A stretch of 6,727 nucleotides of DNA from Burkholderiales bacterium (GCA_005800405.1 SYFN01000104.1:1-6727); one strand, 5' to 3'; shown: positions 1 to 6,561, numbered from the stretch's first letter. Program-made: numbers and translations. The notes: generated by a model from the sequence alone, not told the origin.

Positions 1-548
1 CGATCCGCTTCGTCCATGACAAAGATCTGTGTCTGCGAGAGATTCAGGGTTTTTTGCTGCACATGATCCAGCAGGCGGCCGGGAGTTGCGATCAGGATCT
101 CCACACCAGAACGCAGCGCTGCGGTCTGGGGTGCCATGTCCACGCCACCGAAAACCACCGTGGCGCGCAGAGGCGTGTGACGCGAGTAGGCCTTCACATT
201 GTCTGCCACCTGATCGGCCAGCTCGCGCGTGGGTGTCAGTACCAGCGCCCGGACCGGATGCCGCGCGGGCGACGCACTGGTGTTCGCATGGGCGAGCAGC
301 AACTGAATGATGGGTAATGAAAAGCTGGCAGTCTTGCCGGTACCTGTCTGGGCTGCGCCCATGACGTCCCGGCCTTGGAGTACGACAGGAATCGCCTGCG
401 CCTGTATCGGGGTGGGATGCACATAGCCCTGATCAGCCAAGGCCTGCAGCACGGGGGGCGCCAGACCAAATTCATCGAAGCGGGGAAGCGAAGCTGCGGA
501 TGCGTCTGCAACCGGTACGGACTGTGTAGGTGTGTTGATATCGGACAT
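1..548 (-). CDS. rhlE: DEAD-box ATP-dependent RNA helicase, RhlE type (N-terminal part, runs off left edge)
   Basis: ATP-dependent RNA unwinding enzyme of the cytoplasm; family members act in ribosome assembly and RNA turnover. Reading from ATG at 548, 182 codons are present before the window ends. Visible motifs: Q motif with F24 and PTPIQ ending at Q49; motif I AQTGTGKT at 66-73; motif Ia PTRELA at 106-111; GG at 134-135; motif Ib TPGR at 155-158; motif II DEAD at 179-182, the last complete codons before the edge. AQTGTGKT and the GYxxPTPIQ context fit RhlE better than DeaD, SrmB or DbpA. Helicase domain 2 and any C-terminal tail lie outside the window. The first 20 or so residues are a low-complexity Ala/Ser/Pro extension. 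The start is the first ATG after a good promoter; no clear Shine-Dalgarno is seen in the short leader. The gene is divergent from nothing: it runs in the same direction as the envelope operon behind it but has its own promoter. The family is certain; the RhlE subclass is likely. Confidence 0.93.
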   Translation of the reverse strand, partial: MSDINTPTQSVPVADASAASLPRFDEFGLAPPVLQALADQGYVHPTPIQAQAIPVVLQGRDVMGAAQTGTGKTASFSLPIIQLLLAHANTSASPARHPVRALVLTPTRELADQVADNVKAYSRHTPLRATVVFGGVDMAPQTAALRSGVEILIATPGRLLDHVQQKTLNLSQTQIFVMDEAD

Positions 549-572
549 TCGGCTAATTAGGTTGAGCGCGGA

Positions 573-599
573 ATTATAGCACTCACCCGGCCCTCTCAA
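573..599 (-). promoter_or_regulatory. Sigma-70 promoter of the DEAD-box helicase gene, extended -10
   Basis: On the minus strand a perfect TATAAT lies at 578-573, preceded by TGC, giving an extended -10 (TGnTATAAT). A TTGAGA at 599-594 matches the -35 consensus at 5 of 6 positions, but the spacer is 15 bp, which is short; the TGn extension can compensate. Transcription would start near 566, leaving a leader of about 18 nt before ATG 548. Seen directly; promoter activity is inferred. Confidence 0.6.
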
Positions 600-614
600 T
601 CGCTAAGCGATTGA
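596..614. promoter_or_regulatory. 19-bp perfect palindrome overlapping the helicase -35 region (possible operator)
   Basis: TCAATCGCT-A-AGCGATTGA: two 9-base arms that are exact reverse complements around one central base. It starts inside the -35 hexamer of the helicase promoter and extends upstream. Neither strand shows a T-run next to it, so a classical intrinsic terminator is unlikely, although as RNA it could form a 7-bp stem with a 3-nt loop between the operon end and the helicase gene. A binding site for a dimeric regulator is the simpler reading; no regulator is identified. Confidence 0.4.
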
Positions 615-739
615 TTGCAAAAGGAAACGCGCCTCGCCCAGTCTCTGCTGCCTGCGATGCGGCTCTGCTTGGGAATCTTGGCCATACAGCCTGAATCCTT
701 GGGGGGGTACCCACCGGGAAAATCGGACCGAGGGAGTGT

Positions 740-2344
740 TTATTTGTAAGTGGCCACCATCACCACGCGCCCGAGCATGAGCTGATACAAAGTTTCCGGA
801 GATACTGGCTTGTCGTACACACCCTCGGACTTCAGGGCGACTTTGGCCATGGGCGGAAGACGATCGACGTGAATCGCAAAGTTGATATCCTCAGGAACAA
901 AGCCTTGTTCCTGATTGATTTTTTGACTATCCAACTTGCCGACGGTGATGCCGACAACGTTGCCGTTCAAGTCAAAGACCGGCCCCCCCGAATTACCCTT
1001 GTTGACTTTAGCGGTCAGCTGAAACGTATTTCTATCGTCGCCCATGCCCGTGTCTTTCGACACAACGCCATTCGTGAGAGACGGCGACCCTTCGCCCAGG
1101 ATGTACCACAGCGGATAACCCATCACCACCACGTCGCGCCCCACTCTGGGCTTGGAATAGGCAGCAGAGGGGATAGCACGATCCGCTGGCAGCGGTTTGC
1201 TCAACTCGAGAATGGCAAGATCATCCGTATCGGAGATGAAAACGACGTTGGCACGTATGACTTCGCCCAAACCGGTACGAATCGCAAACTCTTTACCGCC
1301 CTCAATCACATGCTTGTTGGTGACAATCTTGCGCCCCTCATCCACGATAAAACCGCTGCCACCCGTGATGGTCACCCCCTTTGGGAATGGAAAGCGTTGT
1401 ACCGGCAGGTTCACATCCGGATCAGAGAATTTTGCGACTTTGGGTTTTTGATCGACAGATCCTGGGAGCCGCTCTTTTTTGTCGGCTGTCTCAGGTGGAA
1501 CATTGGGTGCAAGATCAGGCACAGGCTCGGCAGGTCGTGCCGGCGAAACGCGCTCACCCATTTCCGAATTGCGTTTAGGCGAGTCAAGCGCTGCGGCATT
1601 CTCCTCTACCCACGCCTGAATCACCCGAACCCGATACTCGTCTCCCTGATTGGCATACGATCTTGCTGCATCACGCTTGAGAATGAATGCCGTAGATTTA
1701 TTACCGAAGCTGAACTCAAGATCGCCAAGCTGTTCCAGCACAGGGGCTGATGTAGGATGCGATTCGCGGAAGATCTGTAACGTGTTCATGGCTTTTGCCT
1801 GCTCACCCGCCGACAAAAGGTATCTCGCATAGGCGACAACATGGGGCGCCGATCCCGGTCGTTTACGCAATAAATCATCCATACGGCGCGTAGCTTCGCT
1901 GGTCTGACCCGCGCGTTGCTCGATCAGTGCCAGCAACAACTCGGGCTCAGGTGAGTCCAAGTCACACTGCTCAGCTTGCGCGGCATATTTACGCGCGTCT
2001 GCGAAACGACCTAGCTTGAGAGACGCATTCGCTGCGCCCAGCATAGCGTCCATATTAAAACTGAGTTGCTCGTCTGCGCTGCGGAAATACTCTAATGCTT
2101 TGGCTGGACGATCGATTGCCAAATAAATTTTTCCCATCAAGAGCGTGATTTTCTGCTCTTCTCTGGCGTCGCGCGGCTCATGGCTTTTGAGTACCGCGAC
2201 CGCATCTTTCAGACGACCTGCATCAATAAAAATGCCTGCTCGTGTCAGCGCGTCTTTTGTGGCATCTGCAGCGATCACGCCATCCCTGCAGAATAAGCCA
2301 ATGATCAGTAGCAGTAAAACAGCATGTTTTAAGCGTGATTTCAT
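740..2344 (-). CDS. Exported TPR-trypsin-like serine protease (HtrA/S1C-type catalytic domain, no PDZ)
   Basis: 534 aa. Residues 1-26 are a Sec signal peptide (KSRLKH, then a Leu/Ile core, cleavage expected after VIAA). Residues about 30-240 are helical repeats of TPR type, e.g. around AKALEYFRSA and LGRFADARKYAAQAE. About 245-315 is a Pro- and charge-rich linker. About 320-500 is a chymotrypsin-fold domain of HtrA type with the full triad: H345 in TNKHVIEGG, D375 in DTDDLAILEL, S452 in GNSGGPV, followed by DINFAIHVDRL, which matches the end of S1C domains. No PDZ domain follows; only about 35 residues remain. Family knowledge: periplasmic quality-control or processing proteases; the TPRs probably bind a partner or substrate. 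ATG 2344 overlaps the TGA of the preceding gene by 4 nt (ATGA), with AAGG just upstream, so translation is likely coupled. It is the last gene of the run; no convincing terminator follows its TAA. The natural substrate is unknown. Confidence 0.9.
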   Translation of the reverse strand: MKSRLKHAVLLLLIIGLFCRDGVIAADATKDALTRAGIFIDAGRLKDAVAVLKSHEPRDAREEQKITLLMGKIYLAIDRPAKALEYFRSADEQLSFNMDAMLGAANASLKLGRFADARKYAAQAEQCDLDSPEPELLLALIEQRAGQTSEATRRMDDLLRKRPGSAPHVVAYARYLLSAGEQAKAMNTLQIFRESHPTSAPVLEQLGDLEFSFGNKSTAFILKRDAARSYANQGDEYRVRVIQAWVEENAAALDSPKRNSEMGERVSPARPAEPVPDLAPNVPPETADKKERLPGSVDQKPKVAKFSDPDVNLPVQRFPFPKGVTITGGSGFIVDEGRKIVTNKHVIEGGKEFAIRTGLGEVIRANVVFISDTDDLAILELSKPLPADRAIPSAAYSKPRVGRDVVVMGYPLWYILGEGSPSLTNGVVSKDTGMGDDRNTFQLTAKVNKGNSGGPVFDLNGNVVGITVGKLDSQKINQEQGFVPEDINFAIHVDRLPPMAKVALKSEGVYDKPVSPETLYQLMLGRVVMVATYK

Positions 2345-2814
2345 TCGACCTTGAAGTAAAGCTCTCGCTCACCCATGCGGTTGTATTCATCTTTGATACG
2401 CAGGATGATTTTGTGACTCCCGGATGGCACGTTGACGTTACTCAGACGCAGACCAGAGGCAGTTCTTATGGCCTCCTTGAGCAATCGTTCCGTGATATCA
2501 ATCTTAAACGCGCCATAGTAGGCCTTGAAACTCGAAAAATCCAGACGCGCGCCGGTTTGCGTCTTGAAATCAATCTCCATACGGAATGGATTTTTCAAGG
2601 CCTTGTCAACCGCCTGTGGATCGACCACGGCAATCAGTGGCGCCATCGGATCTGGCGCAGTGGACTGAGCCTCCACCACAGGGGGTGCCTGCTGCGAACG
2701 TCGAGCTTCATCGGGTGTAATCAGATCAATCGCACTGACCGACATCACACAGCAGAGCATCAGCACTGCTGTGATCGTTTTGAAACACACGCTAGAAAAT
2801 TGCTTGGCTCTCAT
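2341..2814 (-). CDS. Small secreted protein with a C-terminal Ig-like/beta-sandwich-like domain, unknown function
   Basis: 157 aa from ATG 2814. I prefer this start to the ATG at 2853 because 2853 lies inside the preceding gene, while 2814 sits 4 nt after that gene's TAA with AAGAAG as ribosome site and opens directly into a signal peptide (MRAKQF, hydrophobic core, cleavage after SVSA at 28). The Cys pair at 21-22 lacks a small residue at -1, so it is not a convincing lipobox. Residues 30-60 are a Pro/Ala-rich linker. Residues 66-157 alternate hydrophobic and polar residues in short strands (MEIDFKT, SFKAYYG, HKIILRIKD, RELYFKVE) with a NVPSGSHKI turn, as in Ig-like or fibronectin-like modules. 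I do not recognise a named family. The position between an LPP20 lipoprotein and a protease, with coupled translation on its 3' side, suggests a periplasmic adaptor or a substrate of the same system. The gene is secure; its function is open. Confidence 0.85.
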   Translation of the reverse strand: MRAKQFSSVCFKTITAVLMLCCVMSVSAIDLITPDEARRSQQAPPVVEAQSTAPDPMAPLIAVVDPQAVDKALKNPFRMEIDFKTQTGARLDFSSFKAYYGAFKIDITERLLKEAIRTASGLRLSNVNVPSGSHKIILRIKDEYNRMGERELYFKVE

Positions 2815-2818
2815 GGAC

Positions 2819-3433
2819 TTACTTCTTTTTTGCTGCCTCAATTTCACGCTCAAGGTCCTGGAAGGCCTGAGCAGCGCGAACCTTGGTATCCAGTATCTGG
2901 CTCTTCTTTACCTGATCTGCGACAACGCGATTTGCCTCACCAACCGGATAGCGCAGAAGGACGAATGTACGGAAATTGCGACCTTCCTGGACCACTTCGC
3001 TTTTTTCACGAACGAAACCAGCTAAATTGATTTCGGTCGTGACACTTTTCGCCACGCGTGAAATTTCCTGCACGACCTGAGCGTCACTACCAGTATCTGT
3101 CTGCAACGCATAATTTTTCATCATCTCGGAGACGCGGGCACCCAGTGAATTGGCAAGCTGGCGCTTTGCAGAAAGAATTGCCGCATCCATCGACATCTGC
3201 ATATCGGGTGAACTTTCCGATGCGGACGCATAAAGCGAGTTGGCATCTACCGGTGACTGGGTGTACCAGGACGGCATTTTGCTGATTGACTGATCCACCG
3301 ATTTCAACGCTGCCTTCTGACGATCGTCTTCCTGTTCGGCGACGAATTCTGGTGTACCAGGTTTCGGTGTCGAACAAGCAACAGCAACCAGTACGATCAA
3401 GAGTACTGCATATTTTGATTTCATTACACGCAT
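2819..3433 (-). CDS. LPP20-family outer-membrane lipoprotein
   Basis: 204 aa. Signal peptide with lipoprotein-type end LVAVAC, predicted lipidated Cys20; the next residue is Ser, not Asp, so outer-membrane sorting is expected. After a charged stretch (30-50), residues about 53-165 match the LPP20 pattern: MPSWYTQSP at the front, then YASASE, a long helix in which Ala recurs (AAILSAKRQLANSLGARV) and a closing strand FRTFVLLRYPVGEANRV. The last 40 residues are a charged, helix-forming tail ending in KKK. LPP20 proteins include Helicobacter Lpp20 and Vibrio FlgP; they are envelope proteins often paired with CsgG-like or FlgT-like partners, as here. ATG 3433 is chosen because AAGGGGAA stands 8 nt upstream; M4 is a less well placed alternative. 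The gap to the preceding gene is 34 nt. The lipobox has Ala at -3 rather than Leu, a mild deviation. Confidence 0.85.
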   Translation of the reverse strand: MRVMKSKYAVLLIVLVAVACSTPKPGTPEFVAEQEDDRQKAALKSVDQSISKMPSWYTQSPVDANSLYASASESSPDMQMSMDAAILSAKRQLANSLGARVSEMMKNYALQTDTGSDAQVVQEISRVAKSVTTEINLAGFVREKSEVVQEGRNFRTFVLLRYPVGEANRVVADQVKKSQILDTKVRAAQAFQDLEREIEAAKKK

Positions 3434-3467
3434 GAGAATTCCCCTTGTTGAATAGAGCGTTACGGAT

Positions 3468-4862
3468 TTACACAGGAGCGATTTTTTCGATCCGCTCTTC
3501 GATTGCCTTTAATTCTTCCTCCGGGATTCTGGCATTCAGATTCATCACCTTGAATAAATGTAAAGACCGTCGCGCCGATGCTGCATCATTCGCAGCAATG
3601 CTAATAATCATACTCTTTCGAACAATCATGGCTGCCTTGGCCTCGTCACCCATGCCGACGTGGGCCAAACCCAGTTGTAATAATGAGAAGGGATTGTCCT
3701 TATCCAACTCCAGCGATTTTGTAAAAGCGGCGGCAGCCATCGCATGCCTTCCGCTCTGGTTATAGGCTAGCCCCAGAGCATTGAAATACAAGCTTTTGGG
3801 GTTGGGTGCCGAAACAGCATGTAAAAAAGGACGCACAGCCTGATCCGCCTGATTGAGGTGCAAATAGGCTCTGCCCAGCTGAAACTGATGGTCGGGGTTA
3901 ACCGCATCAATAGCAACCGCCTTCTTGGCAAGCTCCAGCGCCTGCGCAGGCTCTGACAAGCTCAGCTTCGCTGCCGACGCCTCAACATAACCGCGAGGAT
4001 TGTGCTGGTCGAGACGTATCAGATACTCGGCGATTGCCAAACGGTCTTTCGGCGTGCGCCACAGATCGCTCGCCAATGCCGCAACCAAGCTGCTCTTTTT
4101 CTCATCGTCTGTCCGCGATTCAAGGGATGTGAGAAAGCTTTGCACAGGCTCTGCTTTCGGCTCTGACGGTGTAATCTTCTTGGCATTGGCGACAACCGGC
4201 ATATCGTCAATGTACTTGAGCTGCGGTATCGCATGAACCAAACGTCGGGCAAGATCATGCACCGTGCGTTTAATCTGCTCATCTCGCAGGTTAACGCCAG
4301 CAGACACTGCGCCACCTACAACACTAACAGGATTGAGCGGCACACCACCATCACGCATGACCGCTGTGTGGTGGCCATCCCAGATTACTGTGCCTGTACC
4401 CACGCGAACGATCTTCAAGCGGGCGCCAACTCTGACTTCGGAATAAACGCCCCAGAAACGCGTCTTCCGCTCCGTGACTTCACCCATGATCAGCGTGTCG
4501 CACTGGGTCGCCTCGGCGACTTTCTGGAGGTTCTTGTCCGCTGGCGCAGCTGGGTCAACTAGCGCATCAATTTTCTGCAGCGAGATTAATCGGATACCCG
4601 TTGGCGCAAGATGGGCGTGAAAAGCTTTGCGAATATCGTCGACGGGTGCAAATGCCGGCTTAGCTGCAGTCAATGGCATCAGACCAAGGCAGACTGGCGG
4701 AGAGGATTTATATTCGTCTTGCGCTTCAGATATCACGACATCACCCATCATCTCGTCCGATTTTACTGTCGACAGATTATCCTCAACATAACGCGTTGCA
4801 CAACCGGTTAATCCGGCAATGACCCAAGCTGCAAGCATCAAAGAAAAATATGAAGATCGCAT
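3468..4862 (-). CDS. Lipoprotein with CsgG/DUF799-like N-terminal domain and C-terminal TPR repeats
   Basis: 464 aa. Strong lipobox LTGC with Cys21, Ala at +2 (outer-membrane type). Residues about 55-212 look like the alpha/beta fold shared by CsgG, LpoB and the DUF799/GNA1162 lipoproteins: a first strand VCLGLMPLT, a helix over 73-87, then CDTLIMGEVTE, VRVGARLKIVRVGTGTVIWD (two strands of the sheet) and a closing helix IKRTVHDLARRLVHAI. A linker (215-260) leads to about four TPRs between 285 and 425, each with the usual A/G/Y positions (e.g. YFNALGLAYNQSGRHAMAAA). CsgG-like proteins form or associate with outer-membrane pores; whether this one does is inference, and assignment to CsgG versus DUF799 is uncertain. 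ATG 4862 lies 7 nt after the TGA of the gene before it; the ribosome site is weak, pointing to coupling. The TPR tail is an unusual addition for this fold. Confidence 0.85.
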   Translation of the reverse strand: MRSSYFSLMLAAWVIAGLTGCATRYVEDNLSTVKSDEMMGDVVISEAQDEYKSSPPVCLGLMPLTAAKPAFAPVDDIRKAFHAHLAPTGIRLISLQKIDALVDPAAPADKNLQKVAEATQCDTLIMGEVTERKTRFWGVYSEVRVGARLKIVRVGTGTVIWDGHHTAVMRDGGVPLNPVSVVGGAVSAGVNLRDEQIKRTVHDLARRLVHAIPQLKYIDDMPVVANAKKITPSEPKAEPVQSFLTSLESRTDDEKKSSLVAALASDLWRTPKDRLAIAEYLIRLDQHNPRGYVEASAAKLSLSEPAQALELAKKAVAIDAVNPDHQFQLGRAYLHLNQADQAVRPFLHAVSAPNPKSLYFNALGLAYNQSGRHAMAAAAFTKSLELDKDNPFSLLQLGLAHVGMGDEAKAAMIVRKSMIISIAANDAASARRSLHLFKVMNLNARIPEEELKAIEERIEKIAPV

Positions 4863-4869
4863 GAGCGGC

Positions 4870-5682
4870 TCAACGTGTCAGCTGATAACCCTTGCGAACG
4901 ATGCGTCTCTCGTCAATGGGAATCTCACGCAAGCGCTCTTTGAATTTTTCAAAATCGTAGCTGGATAGCCATTGGTAAGGGTTCTTGGTTGCGATGATGA
5001 TCAACCACTCATCGATGAATTTTTTATTTTTGCTGTAGGCGTCTGACCATTGTGCTTGCAGCGGAAATTTATGAAAAATCTTGTTGGAGTCTCCACGCGT
5101 TAGATAAAACGAATTGACGTTCTGATCATTGGTGTAGGGGACGATACGAATGACCTCATTCTTCTGGTTCGGCAGCCAGTTAAAAATTACCAGATGCGAG
5201 GGCTCTGTACCCTCAAGCTCGACCAGCATATCGTCACCCACCGAAAAAACAGTTTTATTCAGTTTTACGCTGATATCAAAATTGGGGTCGGGCTTTTTGA
5301 TGGGTTCGATGATCTCGGCTTCAAGACTGACAACACACGCTCTGGCTCCCTCGCGCGTTTCAATTTTCTTGACTTCGTTCCGTACCGTCCGAATGTCACC
5401 ATCAATCATCGACCAGGTAATACGGTGGAATTCGCAGCCATAGTCTATGGATTTGCCAGTAGTCTGATTACAGATCAGCTGTTCTTCGCTGGATACTTTC
5501 TCCCCGACCACCTGAGACAAGGCCATCGACTTGGCCTTGTTTCGCGCGAGCTCGCAGGCCTCGTTCTCGGAGGTCTCCGGGCCAAACAGATATTCGGCAC
5601 TGGCGGGCACGACCTTGGCTACCGCGCTCCCCAAGGAACACAGTAAAACCAGCGGTACGAATAAAATACTATTTTTTATCAT
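4870..5682 (-). CDS. Secreted protein with FlgT-N/LPP20-like N-terminal domain and DUF4384-like C-terminal domain
   Basis: 270 aa, first gene of the run. Sec signal peptide 1-22 (MIKNS, hydrophobic core, cleavage after SAVA). Residues about 26-125 have the pattern ACELARNKAKSMALSQVVGE followed by KVSSEEQ and a strand ARACVVSLEAEI, similar to the helix-strand module of FlgT-N and LPP20 proteins. Four Cys (43, 71, 83, 116) fall in this half and could form disulphides in the periplasm. Residues about 136-250 resemble DUF4384: FSVGDDMLVELEG, then HLVIFNWLPN and VIRIVPYTND, the typical strand and FNW/PY signatures. DUF4384 occurs next to caspase-like, CsgG-like and LPP20 proteins; its biochemical role is not known to me. 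ATG 5682 is the only start codon in the open frame before the stop at 5728; Shine-Dalgarno is poor, as 5' DNA is A-rich. A short protein-like frame from upstream overlaps its first 14 nt. No confident promoter was found upstream. Confidence 0.85.
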   Translation of the reverse strand: MIKNSILFVPLVLLCSLGSAVAKVVPASAEYLFGPETSENEACELARNKAKSMALSQVVGEKVSSEEQLICNQTTGKSIDYGCEFHRITWSMIDGDIRTVRNEVKKIETREGARACVVSLEAEIIEPIKKPDPNFDISVKLNKTVFSVGDDMLVELEGTEPSHLVIFNWLPNQKNEVIRIVPYTNDQNVNSFYLTRGDSNKIFHKFPLQAQWSDAYSKNKKFIDEWLIIIATKNPYQWLSSYDFEKFKERLREIPIDERRIVRKGYQLTR

Positions 5683-5877
5683 TTTTATATTGCTTGCGGA
5701 CTTCCATGAACCCTTGAGCGGTTTTGGTTACAAGGGTATTCGCTGGCTGGAAAAATCAACCATACCCGGGACGGAAGTTAATTGGTTTCTGTCCGGATCA
5801 TAATCCTCAACTCGCGCCTCTACCGCTTGGAAATGAATTTTTACAAATTGACCTGCAATCAGGTGGATCGGGCCTTG
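5669..5877 (-). pseudogene. Possible frameshifted 3' end of an unrecognised gene upstream of the operon
   Basis: Two short minus-strand frames look protein-like and join head to tail. The first (5877 to TAA 5728, 49 codons, no ATG at its front) contains GQFVKIHFQAVEARVEDYDP and ends in VPGMVDFSSQ. The second (5755 to TAG 5669, 28 codons) contains PANTLVTKTAQGFMEVRKQY and ends inside the first codons of the next gene. They meet at five consecutive A (T on the minus strand) at 5751-5755; one extra base there would give a single frame reading VDFFQPANTL. That fits a decayed gene, or a homopolymer error in the sequence. No family is recognised and no start codon is seen, so this is a weak call. 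Confidence 0.3.
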
Positions 5878-6109
5878 TTAACTGCAGGCCGGCGCTGACT
5901 ACTCATCGAATACTCAGGGGGGGACAGATAAATCAAGGCGTCAAACCGTCATAGCCAGACATTGGCAGCAAACCCTTGAATTTCGGTGCTCCACCTCCCA
6001 CACCTGCGGTATAAGGTCACAAGGCGCTTCTGTATTAAACGCTTTCCTAATCAAAAGTGAATTGAAACTTGGTAAACAAACATTATTCTCTAGATTATTT
6101 TCATAATAG
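5878..6109. other. Intergenic stretch with no supported gene
   Basis: Nothing here reaches the standard of a gene. The left part holds a run of seven G at 5917-5923 followed by ACAGATAAATC; read on the minus strand this is GATTTATCTGTCCCCC, resembling GGGGACAGA-type ends seen around REP-associated transposase loci, but no partner end is visible. Short open frames exist on both strands: plus 5882-6106 ending in LGKQTLFSRLFS, minus 6016-5933 with GGGAPKFKGLLPMSGYDG, and minus 5906-5859 (ATG, 15 aa). None is long enough or recognisable. The part from about 6020 to 6120 is distinctly AT-rich compared with the flanks. Confidence 0.4.
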
Positions 6110-6395
6110 CAAAATCAATCTTCTTATTTGGCTTCAACGCGCATGAATTGCAGCCCGTTCTCTGGCCTCCTCGTCAGCGTTTGAGCGAGATACGTCTGAT
6201 ATTTTGCTCACGGAGAAGGAAGTCCTGTTCATTCCTGGTACGAAATGTATGGTTTTAGCTCTGACCGAGCCGATGAAAACACCCTCTGGAGATAGCAACT
6301 CCAGTGCTATAAAGGTGAAAAAGCTGATGCACTTACACGAAGTGTCTACGGATTTTCCTCTGCCACCTTCGATTAACCCATCAACATTTGGATAG
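6110..6395 (+). pseudogene. Remnant of a mono-ADP-ribosyltransferase toxin gene (C-terminal part of the ART domain)
   Basis: The plus-strand frame open from 6147 to TAG 6393-6395 reads AFERDTSDILLTEKEVLFIP and then GTKCMVLALTEP, ending its fold with AIKVKKLMHLHEV. This matches the last part of the ADP-ribosyltransferase exoenzyme fold: an E-x-E motif (here EKE, catalytic Glu second) followed by VLFxPGT and a V-strand. Immediately before, in a frame shifted by one, 6119-6148 reads SSYLASTRMN, which could be the decayed S-T-S segment; two stops (6104-6109) precede it. No start codon with a ribosome site, no N-terminal half with the NAD-binding Arg. A TTG at 6204 could start only the last 63 codons, which would lack the rest of the active site. 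Such domains are typically toxin ends of polymorphic or secreted effectors, which transfer ADP-ribose from NAD to a target. The resemblance is by motif only; it is most likely a dead fragment. Confidence 0.5.
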
Positions 6396-6560
6396 GCACC
6401 GGTATCAGTGAATCATGTTCGTGGCCGGCCCGAAGCACAAACAGATGTGCCGGATTGATTGATAGCTCTAATGGAAGCTTTGGATCAAGCCGAGGAACCC
6501 GAGGAGCAGCGATAAGCCGGCCGTGCTGATGGTGCCGGCGTCAATCAAATTTTGTCAAAA
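6396..6560. other. Spacer between ART remnant and insertion sequence
   Basis: No supported gene. The reading frame of the ART remnant continues past its stop with protein-like segments (NHVRGRPEAQTDVPD to a TGA at 6456, then ALMEALDQAEEPEEQR from 6465 to TAA 6513-6515). These may be further decayed coding sequence or chance. GCCGGCC occurs at 6423-6429 and GCCGG motifs recur up to 6540, without a clear inverted-repeat pair. The segments agATGTGCCGGattgattga and gATGGTGCCGGcgtcaatca are loosely similar. Confidence 0.3.
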
Positions 6561-6561
6561 G

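Noticed and set aside
706..713. GGGTACCC palindrome after the protease gene as a terminator
   Set aside because: The symmetrical part is only 8 bp and no T-run follows on the minus strand.
869..1750. Long plus-strand open frame of 293 codons
   Set aside because: It lies wholly antisense to the protease gene, has no domain or signal pattern, and is rich in His/Arg/Ile as expected from reverse reading of coding DNA. The minus-strand gene has a complete catalytic triad.
2815..2853. Upstream ATG at 2853 for the small secreted protein
   Set aside because: It would overlap the previous gene by 35 nt and put 13 charged residues before the signal peptide; ATG 2814 has a ribosome site and a clean signal peptide.
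2335..3030. Plus-strand open frame of 231 codons
   Set aside because: It is antisense to two well-supported exported genes and shows no family features or ribosome site.
5194..5646. Plus-strand open frame of 150 codons
   Set aside because: It is a shadow of the DUF4384-like gene, with no recognisable motif.
5851..5864. ACCTG-CAAT-CAGGT inverted repeat
   Set aside because: Five-base arms are too short to stand out, and no promoter or terminator is associated with it.
5724..5954. Plus-strand open frame of 76 codons starting near 5724
   Set aside because: No ribosome site, no family and no signal; the minus-strand reading of the same DNA looks at least as protein-like.
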